DNA from: Segnochrobactrum spirostomi
Lineage (GTDB): Bacteria > Pseudomonadota > Alphaproteobacteria > Rhizobiales > Segnochrobactraceae
NCBI RefSeq assembly: GCF_009600605.1
Contig: NZ_VWNA01000001.1
Location: forward strand, 3,954,501-4,018,500
DNA: 64,000 nt
Reading direction: 5' to 3'
Shown here piece after piece: positions 17,925 to 27,098 of the stretch; position 1 is the stretch's first letter; every line of letters begins with the position of its first letter. The position numbers and the translations under genes were made by a program. The notes under the pieces are model-generated. The model saw nothing but the letters and a program-made list of their open reading frames with translations, was not told the DNA's origin and ran no database searches.

Positions 17925-18379
17925 CATTTCCGCCGGAAAAGGAGCCGTCGAACGCGGCGTCGCCGTCCGAGGCGGCACGGTTCGAGGCACTGGTCGCGGC
18001 GTACGGCGCCGATCCCGCGCGCTGGCCGCAAGAGCGTCGCGCCGCGGCGCTGACCTTCGCCGCGACCGAAGCCGGGCGGGCGCTGCTCGACCGGGCCCGT
18101 GCCCTCGACGACGCGCTGCTGCGCCTCGCGGTGCCGCCGCCCTCGCGCGCGCTGGAGGCGCGGGTGCTCGCGGCGGGCCCACGGCGGGTCGCGCTCCGGG
18201 TCAAGCTGCGCCGCCTTCTCATCGGCAGCGGCCTCGTCGGCATCGGCATGGCGGGCCTTCTCACCGGCGCCGCCGCCGTGTTCGCGATCACCCCGGCGCC
18301 GGTCGTCTCCGGGAGCGAGATCAGCACGGCGTTCGGCTCGCTCGAAACCGACACCCGCGCCGGGCAGGAGGGACCATGA
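17921..18379 (+). CDS. Putative membrane anti-sigma factor
   Basis: A 152-aa protein with a hydrophilic N-terminus (ARFEALVAAYGADPARWPQE, a motif common in anti-sigma-like proteins next to ECF genes), one membrane segment at about 90-115 (LLIGSGLVGIGMAGLLTGAA) and a short periplasmic end. It overlaps the sigma gene by ATGA and the next gene also by ATGA. Position and topology suggest it holds the sigma factor at the membrane. No zinc-binding HxxxCxxC anti-sigma motif is seen, so the role is inference. Confidence 0.75.
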   Translation: MTFPPEKEPSNAASPSEAARFEALVAAYGADPARWPQERRAAALTFAATEAGRALLDRARALDDALLRLAVPPPSRALEARVLAAGPRRVALRVKLRRLLIGSGLVGIGMAGLLTGAAAVFAITPAPVVSGSEISTAFGSLETDTRAGQEGP

Positions 18380-18825
18380 CGGAGACCGGATTTCGCAGGC
18401 TGACGATCGCGCTTCTGATCCTCAACCTGTTCCTCGCCTGCGCGCTGGTCGGTGGCGGCATCACCTTTCTGACTGCGACGCCGCCCGGGCCGGTGCCGCG
18501 CTTGCCGCTCGCCGGCGAGCAATTGCCGACGGCCGACCGCGAGGCGTTCCAGGCCGCGCTCAACGAGACCCGGCGCGGCCTGCGCTCGACGGGCCTCGAG
18601 GCGCGACAGGCCCGCATCGAGGCGGCCGCGCTCCTCGGCGAGCCGCAAGTCGACAAGACGGCACTTGCCGATGCGCTGAAGCGGGCGCGGGACGCCGAGA
18701 CGGCGCTCAGGGCGGCTCTCGAGCAGCGGGCGATCGACTTCGTCGCCGGCCTTCCACTCGATGACCGGCGGCGGCTCGCGGAAGGCCTGATCGCCCGCGA
18801 GGTGCCGGCGCCCGACAAGAAATGA
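18376..18825 (+). CDS. Periplasmic heavy-metal sensor-like protein (CnrX/Metal_resist type)
   Basis: A 149-aa protein with an N-terminal anchor (residues 9-32, LTIALLILNLFLACALVGGG) and a periplasmic four-helix part typical of the Metal_resist family (PF13801) that includes CnrX, CpxP and ZraP: LPTADREAFQAALNETRRGL, then a central helix pair and DDRRRLAEGLIARE. The His/Met-rich metal sites of CnrX are not obvious, so the ligand may not be a metal. It is translationally coupled to the putative anti-sigma gene and probably transmits a periplasmic signal to it. Confidence 0.82.
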   Translation: MTETGFRRLTIALLILNLFLACALVGGGITFLTATPPGPVPRLPLAGEQLPTADREAFQAALNETRRGLRSTGLEARQARIEAAALLGEPQVDKTALADALKRARDAETALRAALEQRAIDFVAGLPLDDRRRLAEGLIAREVPAPDKK

Positions 18826-18911
18826 CCTTGGAATGAACACAACCTCGAGCCGACGGATCGCGCCGATCCGCCCGTTGAAGCGCCGGACCACGCAGCGGAG
18901 CTCGGGCCGGC

Positions 18912-20522
18912 ATGGCGAACCCCACCACGACGAAGACCACGACCGCGACGGCCACGGCGCCCAATTCCGGCGCGCCGCATCCGCCCGCGCCTGACGCGAA
19001 GACCCTCGAGGCCGCGATCGCGCTGTGGCGGTTCGGCCTCGGCGCCAAGGAGGGTACCCTCGCGGCGCTCGGCGACGATCCCCGCGACCTTCTCCTCGAA
19101 GAGATCGCCGAGCACGCGGTGCCGATCCCCTCGGGCGCGCTGCTCCATTCGAGCGCCGATCTCCTCATCCGGCTCAAGGCCTATGAAATGGCGGTGAACG
19201 CCGAGCGGACCGCGACGGCCAAGACGGCGCCCGCGACCGCCGGTGCCGCCGCCGGCCGTCAAGGCGGGGACATGGCGATGGCGGCGGGCGGCGCGCCGCC
19301 GAAGGCCGCTCCGACGGCTTCCATGATCGGGACCACCACGACTCCCATGCTGGCGGCCGCGCTGCCGCCCCAGGCGCGGAGCGATGCGCCGCCTTTGTCG
19401 AAGCAGCCTTATTTCCCCCAGACCGTGCTCATCGCCGAGACGGACGCCCGCTTCAACGGCACGGTCCGCGAGCCGCTGATCGGCTTCGGGGAGCGGCTCG
19501 CGATGTTCTGGGCGAACCATTTCGCCGTCGCGACCGACAAGGGCGGCGACGTGCACATCCTCGCCGGCGCCTTCGAGCGGGAGGCGATCCGGCCGCATCT
19601 GTTCGGCCGCTTCGAAGACATACTGCTCGCCGTCGAAACCCACCCGGCGATGCTGATCTTCCTCGACAACCAGCAATCGATCGGGCCGTCGTCACCGGCC
19701 AACAAGGACGGCACCCGCGGGCTCAACGAAAACCTCGCCCGCGAAATCCTGGAGCTCCACACCCTCGGCGTCGACGGCGGCTATTCCCAGGCCGACGTAA
19801 CGTCGCTCGCCCGCATCATCACCGGCTGGACGGTGCGCCGCGACGACAAGAAGCCCGAGCTGCAAGGCCACTTCGTCTTCAACGCGGGTGCCCACGAGCC
19901 GGGCGAGCACGCGGTGATGGGGCTCACTTATGCCGACGACGGGGTGGGGCAGGGGCGGACGGCGCTTGCCGATCTCGCCCGCCACCCGGCGACCGCCCGT
20001 CACCTCGCCTTCAAGCTCGCCCGCCATTTCGTGGCGGACAACCCGCCGTCGGCGCTCGTCGATCGGCTTGCCGCGGCCTACACCGCGAACCGCGGCGACC
20101 TGTCCGCCGTCTACACCGCGCTCGTGAATGCCGACGAAGCCTGGGACCCGCGGCTCATCAAGCTGCGCTCTCCCGCCGTCTATCTCGCCGGCGTGCTGCG
20201 AGCGAGCGGGGTGCGGCCGAAGCCCGAGCAGATCCTCGCGGTGCTCAAGGCGCTCGGCCAGCCGTGGTGGAATCCGTCCGGCCCGAACGGCTTTCCCGAC
20301 GTCAGCGACGCATGGGCGTCCGCCGAGGGGCTCGCCACCCGGATCGATGCGGCGAACCTCCTTGCTCACATGGCGCCGGGCGACCTCGATCCGCGCGCCT
20401 TCCTCGCCGACCGGCTCGGCCCGCTCGCCTCGACCCCGACCACGAACGCCGTCGCGCGGGCGTCGAGCCGGCCGCAAGGCCTCTCCATCGCCTTCCTGTC
20501 CCCCGAATTCCTGAGGTGCTGA
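18912..20522 (+). CDS. DUF1800 family protein
   Basis: A 536-aa protein of unknown function from the DUF1800 family, normally paired with a DUF1501 protein as here. Family features are AIALWRFGLGAKEG near the N-terminus, ERLAMFWANHFAV, FLDNQQSIGPSSPANK, the NENLAREILELHTLGVDGGYSQ signature and the C-terminal RIDAANLLAHMAPGDLD. There is an Ala/Thr-rich insert at about 95-155. The extreme N-terminus is Thr-rich and no signal peptide is obvious, although relatives are often exported. It starts 86 bp after the sensor gene and is probably part of the same transcript. Confidence 0.9.
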   Translation: MANPTTTKTTTATATAPNSGAPHPPAPDAKTLEAAIALWRFGLGAKEGTLAALGDDPRDLLLEEIAEHAVPIPSGALLHSSADLLIRLKAYEMAVNAERTATAKTAPATAGAAAGRQGGDMAMAAGGAPPKAAPTASMIGTTTTPMLAAALPPQARSDAPPLSKQPYFPQTVLIAETDARFNGTVREPLIGFGERLAMFWANHFAVATDKGGDVHILAGAFEREAIRPHLFGRFEDILLAVETHPAMLIFLDNQQSIGPSSPANKDGTRGLNENLAREILELHTLGVDGGYSQADVTSLARIITGWTVRRDDKKPELQGHFVFNAGAHEPGEHAVMGLTYADDGVGQGRTALADLARHPATARHLAFKLARHFVADNPPSALVDRLAAAYTANRGDLSAVYTALVNADEAWDPRLIKLRSPAVYLAGVLRASGVRPKPEQILAVLKALGQPWWNPSGPNGFPDVSDAWASAEGLATRIDAANLLAHMAPGDLDPRAFLADRLGPLASTPTTNAVARASSRPQGLSIAFLSPEFLRC

Positions 20523-20525
20523 CCC

Positions 20526-21749
20526 GTGTCGTGCGAACCGCTTTCTCCGAGCCGTCGCGCCATTCTCGGCGCGTCCGGGGCTCTCTTCGCCTGGTCGTTC
20601 ATACCGCGTCTCGCGAGGGCGGCGGGCGGCCGCGACCCGCGCTTCGTCACCATCGTTCTGCGCGGGGCGCTCGACGGACTGACGGCGGTCCCGCCGCTCG
20701 GCGATCCCGATTATGAGGGGCTGCGCGAGACCATCGCGCTGCGGCGGGACGGCCCGGGCGCGGCCTTGCCGCTCGACGGCTTGTTCGCCCTCCATCCCGC
20801 CATGCCGAACGTGCGGCGGCTCTACGCGGCGGGTGAGGTCGCTGTGATCCACGCCTGCTGCACGCCCTATCGGCAGCGCTCCCATTTCGACGGGCAGGAC
20901 GTGCTCGAATCCGGCTATCCCGGGCCTGGCCACGTGGAGAGCGGCTGGCTCAACCGGCTGATCGCGGGGCTCCCCGCCGGCGACAGCGTCGATCCGACGG
21001 CAGGCGGGCGGGGGCGGGGGCTCGCCGTCGGGGCGATGCCGCCCTTGGTCATCCGCGGTGCCGTACCGGTGCTCGGATGGGCGCCGGCGACGCTGCGTCC
21101 CGCGGACGGTGATCTGGCGCCGCGCCTCGCCGATCTCTACGGCGAGAGCGATCCCGTCCTCGCCAAGCTCCTCGACGAGGGGATCCGCACCGGCAAGATC
21201 GCCGAGGGCATCGATCTCAAGGGGCGCGGTGGTCCGGGCGATCCCGCCGGCATGGAGCAGATGGCCCGCGGTGCGGCGCGCCTCCTCAAGGAACCGGAGG
21301 GCCCCCGCATCGCCGCGCTCGCCTTCGAAGGCTGGGATACCCACGCCCAGGAGGTCGATCGGCTGGCGAAGCTGCTCGGCGGCCTCGATACCTCGCTCGC
21401 CGCCTTCAAGGAGGAGATGGGGCCAGCTTGGAAGGACACCGCGATCCTGGTCGTCACCGAGTTCGGCCGCACCGCCCGCATCAACGGGACGCTCGGCACC
21501 GATCACGGCACCGGCACGGTCGCTTTCCTCGCCGGCGGCGCGGTGAAGGGCGCCCGGGTGATCGCCGATTGGCCGGGCCTCAAGCCGAACCAACTCGTCG
21601 ACGGCCGCGACCTGGCCGCGACCACCGATCTGCGGGCCGTCATCAAGGGCATTGCCGTCGATCTGCTCGACGCCGATCCGAAGCGGCTCGGCACCCTCGT
21701 CCTGCCGGGATCGGCGGGCGTCGCCCCGATGCGCGGCCTCATCGTCTGA
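20526..21749 (+). CDS. DUF1501 family protein with Tat-type signal
   Basis: A 407-aa protein of the DUF1501 family (sulfatase-like fold, function unsettled). It starts at GTG 20526, three bases after the DUF1800 stop, so the two are coupled. The N-terminus has a twin-arginine signal, SRRAILGASGALFAWSF, with cleavage near ARAAGG. Hallmarks: RFVTIVLRGALDGL, HACCTPYRQRSHFDGQDVLE, the conserved TEFGRTARINGT near the C-terminus, and DHGTGTVAFLAGG. The pair is probably exported to the periplasm. Its location behind an ECF sigma operon suggests stress-dependent expression, which is inference. Confidence 0.9.
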   Translation: MSCEPLSPSRRAILGASGALFAWSFIPRLARAAGGRDPRFVTIVLRGALDGLTAVPPLGDPDYEGLRETIALRRDGPGAALPLDGLFALHPAMPNVRRLYAAGEVAVIHACCTPYRQRSHFDGQDVLESGYPGPGHVESGWLNRLIAGLPAGDSVDPTAGGRGRGLAVGAMPPLVIRGAVPVLGWAPATLRPADGDLAPRLADLYGESDPVLAKLLDEGIRTGKIAEGIDLKGRGGPGDPAGMEQMARGAARLLKEPEGPRIAALAFEGWDTHAQEVDRLAKLLGGLDTSLAAFKEEMGPAWKDTAILVVTEFGRTARINGTLGTDHGTGTVAFLAGGAVKGARVIADWPGLKPNQLVDGRDLAATTDLRAVIKGIAVDLLDADPKRLGTLVLPGSAGVAPMRGLIV

Positions 21750-21776
21750 CGCGCGAGGAGACCGCTGGGTCTGCTC

Positions 21777-24059
21777 TCACGCGGCGGCATCCGCGTGACG
21801 GCGCACCTTCACCGGGATCGACTTGTAGGCGGGCGTGCCCGAGAGGTGGTCGTATTCGTCGACGCCGACCAGCACGTTCGCTTCCGGATAATAGGCGCCG
21901 ACCGCGCCCCGGGCGATCGGATAGGCGACCGCGGTGACGCCGGCGAGGACCCGGTTCGTCGGTGTCACCAGATCCACCTTGCTGCCCTCCTTGAGCCCGA
22001 GCGCCGCCAGATCCTCCGCATTGACGAACACGACGTCGCGCCGGCCGGTGATCCCACGATAGCGGTCGTTCAGGCCGTAGATCGTGGTGTTGTATTGGTC
22101 GTGGCTGCGCAGGGTGGTGCAGATGAAGGTGTCGTCGTCGCGGCCGTCGTCCTCCCCGATCCCGGAGGAGACGAGGAAATGCGCCTTTCCGTCGGGCGTA
22201 TCCCATTTGCGGTCGGACGCGTCGACCCGGAGCCGGAAGCCCCCCGGTGTGCGGATGCGGGCGTTGAAATCGTAGAAGTCCGGGAAGACTTCCTCGATCT
22301 TGTCGCGGATCCTGTCGTAGTCGGCCGTCATGCCCTCCCAATCGATGGCGCTGTCGGGAAGCAGAGCGCGGCCGAGCCCGGCGATGATGGCGACCTCCGA
22401 GCGCAGATCCTCCGACGCCGGCTTGAGCCCGCCGCGCGAGGCGTGGACCATCGACATCGAGTCTTCCACCGTCACCGCTTGCAGGACGCCGTTCTGGAAA
22501 TCGCGCTCGGTGCGGCCGAGGCAGGGCAGGATATAGCTGTGCTGCGCGGTGAGCAGCGCCGTGCGATTGAGCTTGGTGATGATCTGGACATTGAGATCGA
22601 GCCCGCGGAACGCCTTGAACGCCACCTCCGGGTCCGGCATGGCGAGCGCGAAATTGCCGCCGAGGCCGATGAAGGTCCGCGCGGTTCCCTCGGCCATCGC
22701 CGTCAGCGCGTGAACGGCGTTGTGTCCGTGCTTGCGCGGTGCCGAGATGCCGAAGGCCTTGTCGAGCCGGGCGAGGAAGGCCTCGGCCGGGATCTCGGTG
22801 ATCCCGACGGTCCGGTCGCCCTGGACGTTGCTGTGGCCGCGCAGCGGGCAGATGCCGGCGCCCGGCTTGCCGATATTGCCGCGCAGCATCAAGAGGTTGG
22901 CGATCTGGCGAACGTTCTCGGTGCCGTGCCGGTGTTGGGTGATGCCCATGCCGTAGCAGATGATGACGCGCTCCGCCGTCCAATAGGTCCGCGCCATCTC
23001 CTCGATGGCGTGCTGCGGCAGGCCCGAGCGCGCCTCGATATCATCCCATGAAATCGTCGCGAGATCGGCGACGAGCCCCTCGAAGCCGATGGTGTGCTCG
23101 GCGATGAAAGCGTGGTCGAGCAACGCGGCGCCGCCGGCCGCCACGGCATCCGCATCGGCCTGGATCAGCGCCTTCATGATGCCCTTGAGGACCGCCACGT
23201 CGCCGCCGACCTTCACCTGATGATAGGCCGAGGCGAGGGGGGTCGACGACAGCGTGAGCATCGTCTCCGGGCTCTGCGGTGCCGCGAAGCGCTCCAGTCC
23301 CCGCTCGCGCAGAGGATTGAGCACGACGATCGGCCGGCCGCGCAGCGACACCTCGCGCAGCGTCGTCAGCATGCGCGGGTGGTTGGTGCCCGGATTGTGG
23401 CCGATGCAGAAGACGGCGTCGGCGTGGTCGAAATCCTCGAGCGTCACCGTGCCTTTGCCGACGCCGATCGATTGCGGCAGGCCGACGCTGGTCGGCTCGT
23501 GGCACATGTTGGAGCAATCGGGGAAGTTGTTGGTGCCGAAGGCCCGCGCCACGAGCTGGTACAGGAAGGCCGCCTCGTTCGAGGCGCGGCCGGAGGTGTA
23601 GAACTCGGCCTGATCGGGATGGTCGAGGGCCTTGAGCCGCGTGGCGATCGCGCTCAGCGCCTCGTCCCAGCCGACCGGAACGAACCGGTCGGTCGCCGCG
23701 TCGTAGCGCAGCGGCTCGGTCAAGCGGCCGGCATCCTCCAGCCGATAATCGGACCATGTCCACAGTTCGGAGACGGTGTGCGCGGCGAAGAAGTCCGGCG
23801 TCACCCGCTTCCAGGTTGCCTCCCACGTCACCGCCTTGGCGCCGTTCTCGCAGAATTCGAAGGAGGACGTGTGCTTCGGGTCCGGCCAGGCGCAGCCGGG
23901 ACAATCGAAGCCGCTCGGCTGGTTCATCTCCAGCAGGGCGCGCGTGTTGGCGCTCGTGCCCATCTCCTTGCGCACCGCGTTGGCGACGGCATGGAGCGCG
24001 CCCCAGCCGCCGGCCGGTCCGCCATAGGGGGCGACGCCCTTGGGAGGTGTTTCGGCCAT
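21777..24059 (-). CDS. FdhF/YdeP family molybdopterin oxidoreductase
   Basis: A 760-aa cytoplasmic molybdenum enzyme of the formate dehydrogenase-H/YdeP group, implicated in acid resistance in E. coli; its true substrate is unknown. The N-terminal FDCPGCAWPD is the family's Cys pair. Cofactor-binding segments are visible: YTSGRASNEAAF, CHEPTSVGLPQSIGVG, IGHNPGTNHPRM, LRGNIGKPGAG and, at the C-terminus, the DYDHLSGTPAYKSIPVKV molydopterin-binding end. Start 24059 has a GGGAGAG site. No fdhD-like partner lies next to it. The 340 bp upstream hold no convincing gene. Confidence 0.93.
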   Translation of the reverse strand: MAETPPKGVAPYGGPAGGWGALHAVANAVRKEMGTSANTRALLEMNQPSGFDCPGCAWPDPKHTSSFEFCENGAKAVTWEATWKRVTPDFFAAHTVSELWTWSDYRLEDAGRLTEPLRYDAATDRFVPVGWDEALSAIATRLKALDHPDQAEFYTSGRASNEAAFLYQLVARAFGTNNFPDCSNMCHEPTSVGLPQSIGVGKGTVTLEDFDHADAVFCIGHNPGTNHPRMLTTLREVSLRGRPIVVLNPLRERGLERFAAPQSPETMLTLSSTPLASAYHQVKVGGDVAVLKGIMKALIQADADAVAAGGAALLDHAFIAEHTIGFEGLVADLATISWDDIEARSGLPQHAIEEMARTYWTAERVIICYGMGITQHRHGTENVRQIANLLMLRGNIGKPGAGICPLRGHSNVQGDRTVGITEIPAEAFLARLDKAFGISAPRKHGHNAVHALTAMAEGTARTFIGLGGNFALAMPDPEVAFKAFRGLDLNVQIITKLNRTALLTAQHSYILPCLGRTERDFQNGVLQAVTVEDSMSMVHASRGGLKPASEDLRSEVAIIAGLGRALLPDSAIDWEGMTADYDRIRDKIEEVFPDFYDFNARIRTPGGFRLRVDASDRKWDTPDGKAHFLVSSGIGEDDGRDDDTFICTTLRSHDQYNTTIYGLNDRYRGITGRRDVVFVNAEDLAALGLKEGSKVDLVTPTNRVLAGVTAVAYPIARGAVGAYYPEANVLVGVDEYDHLSGTPAYKSIPVKVRRHADAAA

Positions 24060-24398
24060 GGTCTCTCTCCCGCTTCTCATCACGTCCGGAGCGAAGCATT
24101 CCGTCGTAATGGCACGCGCGGCTAGTCATACCGAAGTATAGATCGCCCTGGCCGATCAGACGGGCGTTCTCATGGTTCACTGAGAAATCAGTGATGCCTC
24201 GAGTATTATTCCAGAAATGACCTTTTTAGGGAAATGAAGCTCTTGTGATCCTTGCGGAGGACGTGGATGTCGAGCACCCACATCAACGTCTGCAAGCCCG
24301 CATCGTGAACGGGAGGGCGGAGCGCCGCGTGGCGCGATCGGCCGCGCTCGCGGCCGATGCGGTCGCGATTGGCGGCAATGCCTGGCGGTGTCCCGGCC
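24060..24398. other. Intergenic gap with a tiny possible ORF
   Basis: The gap between the YdeP-type gene and the cupin holds the upstream region of the former, which is locally AT-rich at about 24180-24240. A 13-codon frame at 24267-24308 (+, MSSTHINVCKPAS) has a strong GGAGG site, but nothing else supports it; it may be the stump of a deleted gene. No other feature is seen. Confidence 0.3.
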
Positions 24399-24794
24399 TC
24401 ACGCGCCGTATTCGGCGTCGCTGACGGGCTCCAGCCAATCGACGGGCGAGCCGTTCAGCTTTTCCTGGATGGCGATGTGGCTCATCGCGGTCGTCCGGGT
24501 CGCGCCGTGCCAATGTTTCTCGCCCGGCTGGAACCAAACGACGTCGCCGGGCCGGATCTCCTCGACCGGCCCGCCCTCGCGCTGCGCCCAGCCGAGCCCG
24601 GCGGTGACGATCAGCGTCTGGCCGAGCGGATGGGTGTGCCAGGCCGTACGCGCGCCGGGCTCGAAGGTGACGAGGGCGCCGGCGACGCGAGCCGGCTCGG
24701 GCGGGCTGAACAGGGGATCGATCCGCACCGTGCCGGTGAACCAGTCGGCCGGTCCGCGTCCTGACGGCTGCGCGCCGCTGCGGGTGATCTTCAT
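24399..24794 (-). CDS. Cupin domain protein
   Basis: A 131-aa single-domain cupin of the (R)-mandelonitrile lyase/carboxymuconolactone-associated type. The first metal motif is [19 protein letters not shown] (two His, then Gln in place of the usual Glu), and the second is [10 protein letters not shown]. Both motifs hold the His ligands for a divalent metal. The N-terminal [11 protein letters not shown] is typical of the subfamily. ATG 24794 follows a GAGGAG site. Members catalyse hydroxynitrile cleavage or have unknown roles; the substrate here cannot be told. Confidence 0.88.
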   Translation of the reverse strand: MKITRSGAQPSGRGPADWFTGTVRIDPLFSPPEPARVAGALVTFEPGARTAWHTHPLGQTLIVTAGLGWAQREGGPVEEIRPGDVVWFQPGEKHWHGATRTTAMSHIAIQEKLNGSPVDWLEPVSDAEYGA

Positions 24795-24889
24795 GGGAGA
24801 GGCTCCTCGAACGGGACGGCGACGCCGTCCGGGCTGCAACGATAGCGCGCCCGGCGTCGGGCGGAAGGGAGGGCGTGCCGAATGGCCGA

Positions 24890-25669
24890 TCAGGGCTTGT
24901 GCAACGTGATCGGGATGTCGTTGAGGTGCTCGATCGAATAGACGATCGCCTGCGGATTGATGCGGATACTGCCCTCGAACGGGAAGTCGAGGAGATGGAT
25001 CGTCACCAGGATGGTGGCGAGAAAGGCGGAAAAGACCCCGACGAGGACCGACTGGACCAGACGGTGGCCGACCGCGCTCACCATGACGAACAGGACGAGC
25101 AGAACGGCCGACCCGATCAGGAGCATCCATAGCCACGGCGGCACGTCGGTGCTCAATTGGTAAAGCCTGAGCGCGCGCATGTCCCGCACGTCGGACACCA
25201 GCGAGAGGAGGTTGTTCTTTGTCACGTACGTGAGGCTGTCGCCGCTCGGAATCGCGGCGACGGCGGCGAACAATTGGGTGAAGGCGGCGACCGTCTCGGG
25301 GCTCGCCTCGCGCCGCGCCATCGAGGGCCATTCGAAGTTGAGCTCGCTTTCGGCGTAGCGGGCGATCGCGGCGCGCACCGCATTCGCCGCCTCGGGCGGC
25401 AGATAAGCCGCGCGGTCGGCCATGTTCTGGAGGTCGAGCGCCTCCCGGTGCACCGAGTTGCCGGCCTTGTTGAACTCGTCCCAGACATTGGTGAAGACGA
25501 ACGCCACCATCACCGCATAGATGACGCCGATCTGAAGGAAGACGGCGATCCCGATTTCATGAAAGCGCTTGCGGCCCGCGTGCTCGCTGCGTGGCGAGAT
25601 CGCATAGCTGATGGCGGCCGGCACGAAGAAGGCCGCGATGATCATGAAGGCCGCGTGAAAATAGAGCAT
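24890..25669 (-). CDS. DUF4239 (bestrophin-like) membrane protein
   Basis: A 259-aa inner-membrane protein. Segments: about 5-25, about 45-65 ([20 protein letters not shown]), about 180-200 ([18 protein letters not shown]) and about 205-228. The middle soluble stretch (about 70-170) contains [19 protein letters not shown], characteristic of DUF4239, and the C-terminal [12 protein letters not shown] is a strong family signature. Possible ion channel by distant similarity to bestrophins, but unproven. The start at 25669 gives the normal short N-terminus; the frame is open upstream through non-protein-like sequence. Confidence 0.88.
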   Translation of the reverse strand: MLYFHAAFMIIAAFFVPAAISYAISPRSEHAGRKRFHEIGIAVFLQIGVIYAVMVAFVFTNVWDEFNKAGNSVHREALDLQNMADRAAYLPPEAANAVRAAIARYAESELNFEWPSMARREASPETVAAFTQLFAAVAAIPSGDSLTYVTKNNLLSLVSDVRDMRALRLYQLSTDVPPWLWMLLIGSAVLLVLFVMVSAVGHRLVQSVLVGVFSAFLATILVTIHLLDFPFEGSIRINPQAIVYSIEHLNDIPITLHKP

Positions 25670-25832
25670 TGAAGTCGTTCCGAAGGCGGGGACGCGCACC
25701 CTTGTGCTAAAAAACGGCGGAACGAAATCGAAAAAGTGTGACCCGGTGAGGCCTCGAGCGCTCCCCTCGCCACGCAGGGCAATCGCATGTGAGGGCGGCT
25801 GTCCTGAGGAGAGCACGCACGTCCTTTCCGTA

Positions 25833-25919
25833 GTCATCCCCGGCCTTGTGCCGGGGACCCAGGGGCCGCGCGCCCTGCGTTTGCCGCCCCTGGGTTGCCG
25901 GCACAAGGCCGGCAATGAC
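25833..25919. repeat. Intergenic palindromic repeat element
   Basis: A large inverted repeat. GTCATCCCCGGCCTTGTGCC and the following GGGGACCCAGGGG pair with CCCCTGGGTTGCCGG and CACAAGGCCGGCAATGAC across a GC-rich spacer. This is the kind of mobile intergenic palindrome found in many copies in Hyphomicrobiales genomes. It may terminate or stabilise transcripts from the flanking minus-strand genes. The remainder of the gap 25670-26038 shows nothing else. Confidence 0.75.
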
Positions 25920-26038
25920 GATGGAGAGCGGGAGGGGCGCCGCATAAGAGGGGCCGTTTGGATGGCCCGGAGCCATATGCGATCGCCCTGCCCCGCCACG
26001 AGAGGAGGCCGCCGGGCAAATCAGGCCGGCGGTGATGG

Positions 26039-27019
26039 TCACCCGTGGGACTTCGCCGCCGCACTCGGGGCCGCTGCGGTCGTTGCGGCCGGGGCCGGCG
26101 AAGACGTGGTGCCGGCCCCGGCATTGCCGCCTTGGTCGGTCCAGTCCGGGGGCAGGCCCAACTGATCGCCGACGAAGTTCGCGATGTCGTTGCGCTGGCC
26201 ATATTGGTCGCAGACCGGCGACGACTTGTGGCCGATGAGGGTCGGCAGCTTCACGCCGGCCGACACCGGATCGGTGCCGGTCGTCACCATCTTCGTGAAG
26301 TCGCTGCCGAAATCGTCGGACAGCGCATAGGCGTCACCGACGTCCGACATGCGTCCGCCGGTCGTGAACATGTCGGCACCCCGCGACCAGACGAGGACGG
26401 CGACGCGCTTGCCCGCGGGATCGCGCGCTGCCGCCTGCACCTCGAGGCCGCCGAGGCCGATCGGGAGCCGCGGCACCAGCGGCACCGGCGTCAACGCCGA
26501 GGTCGCGATCGACACCGCCTTGGAGGCCGCCGCCGCGGCGCCTTCGGTCGTGCCGACATAGGTGATCTCGGCGTCGACGGTGAGATCGGCCGGGCTCGTC
26601 GCCGTCACCACCTGATAGCCTTGGGCGAGGCCGTCGCAGATGCGCCGGCCGATGGCGTTCTCGAGGAGGCGCCTGTCCTTGTCGTTCAACGGCTTCTTGC
26701 TGGCGTTCGTGGCGATGGTGACGGGCTCGATGCGCACCGTCTTCGCCCCCTCGACCGCCTTCTTGTCGACGCGCACCAGCATCTTGGCGCGCAATCCGTT
26801 CTTCTGGACCAGCCCCTGTTCGCCCGCGAGATCGTCGCTCGGCGCGAGCGGCGTGCTGGCGCATCCGCTGAGCCCCGCGCAGACGACGATCAGCGCCACG
26901 GCGAGGGTCTTCCCGCCCCGAGATTTCTCCGCGCCCGGCGTGAGGTCCCGGCCGCGGGTCGGGCCTGCGGAACGAATGAGCATCCAGGCGCCCGACAAGG
27001 CGCGCCGAGAGAACCGCAT
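26039..27019 (-). CDS. Putative lipoprotein, DUF3313-like
   Basis: Up to 326 aa with a lipobox (AGLSGCAST) after a hydrophobic stretch TLAVALIVVC, so the mature protein is lipid-anchored at the cell envelope. The mature part resembles DUF3313: LVQKNGLRAKMLVRVDKKAV, RIEPVTIATNAS, ICDGLAQGYQVVTATSPADL and VLVWSRGADMFT. The C-terminal 30 residues are Ala/Pro/Thr-rich. The start is uncertain: ATG 27019 has an AGGA site but puts 35 residues before the hydrophobic core, so a downstream start is possible. The function is unknown. It is adjacent to and in the same direction as the TetR gene. Confidence 0.75.
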   Translation of the reverse strand: MRFSRRALSGAWMLIRSAGPTRGRDLTPGAEKSRGGKTLAVALIVVCAGLSGCASTPLAPSDDLAGEQGLVQKNGLRAKMLVRVDKKAVEGAKTVRIEPVTIATNASKKPLNDKDRRLLENAIGRRICDGLAQGYQVVTATSPADLTVDAEITYVGTTEGAAAAASKAVSIATSALTPVPLVPRLPIGLGGLEVQAAARDPAGKRVAVLVWSRGADMFTTGGRMSDVGDAYALSDDFGSDFTKMVTTGTDPVSAGVKLPTLIGHKSSPVCDQYGQRNDIANFVGDQLGLPPDWTDQGGNAGAGTTSSPAPAATTAAAPSAAAKSHG

Positions 27020-27098
27020 CGTATTTGCGTCCTGCGTTGGGAGGGGGGTTATGCGATGGGGCTCGGCGGAAGGACGCCGGGCCGGGAGCGCGGAAACG

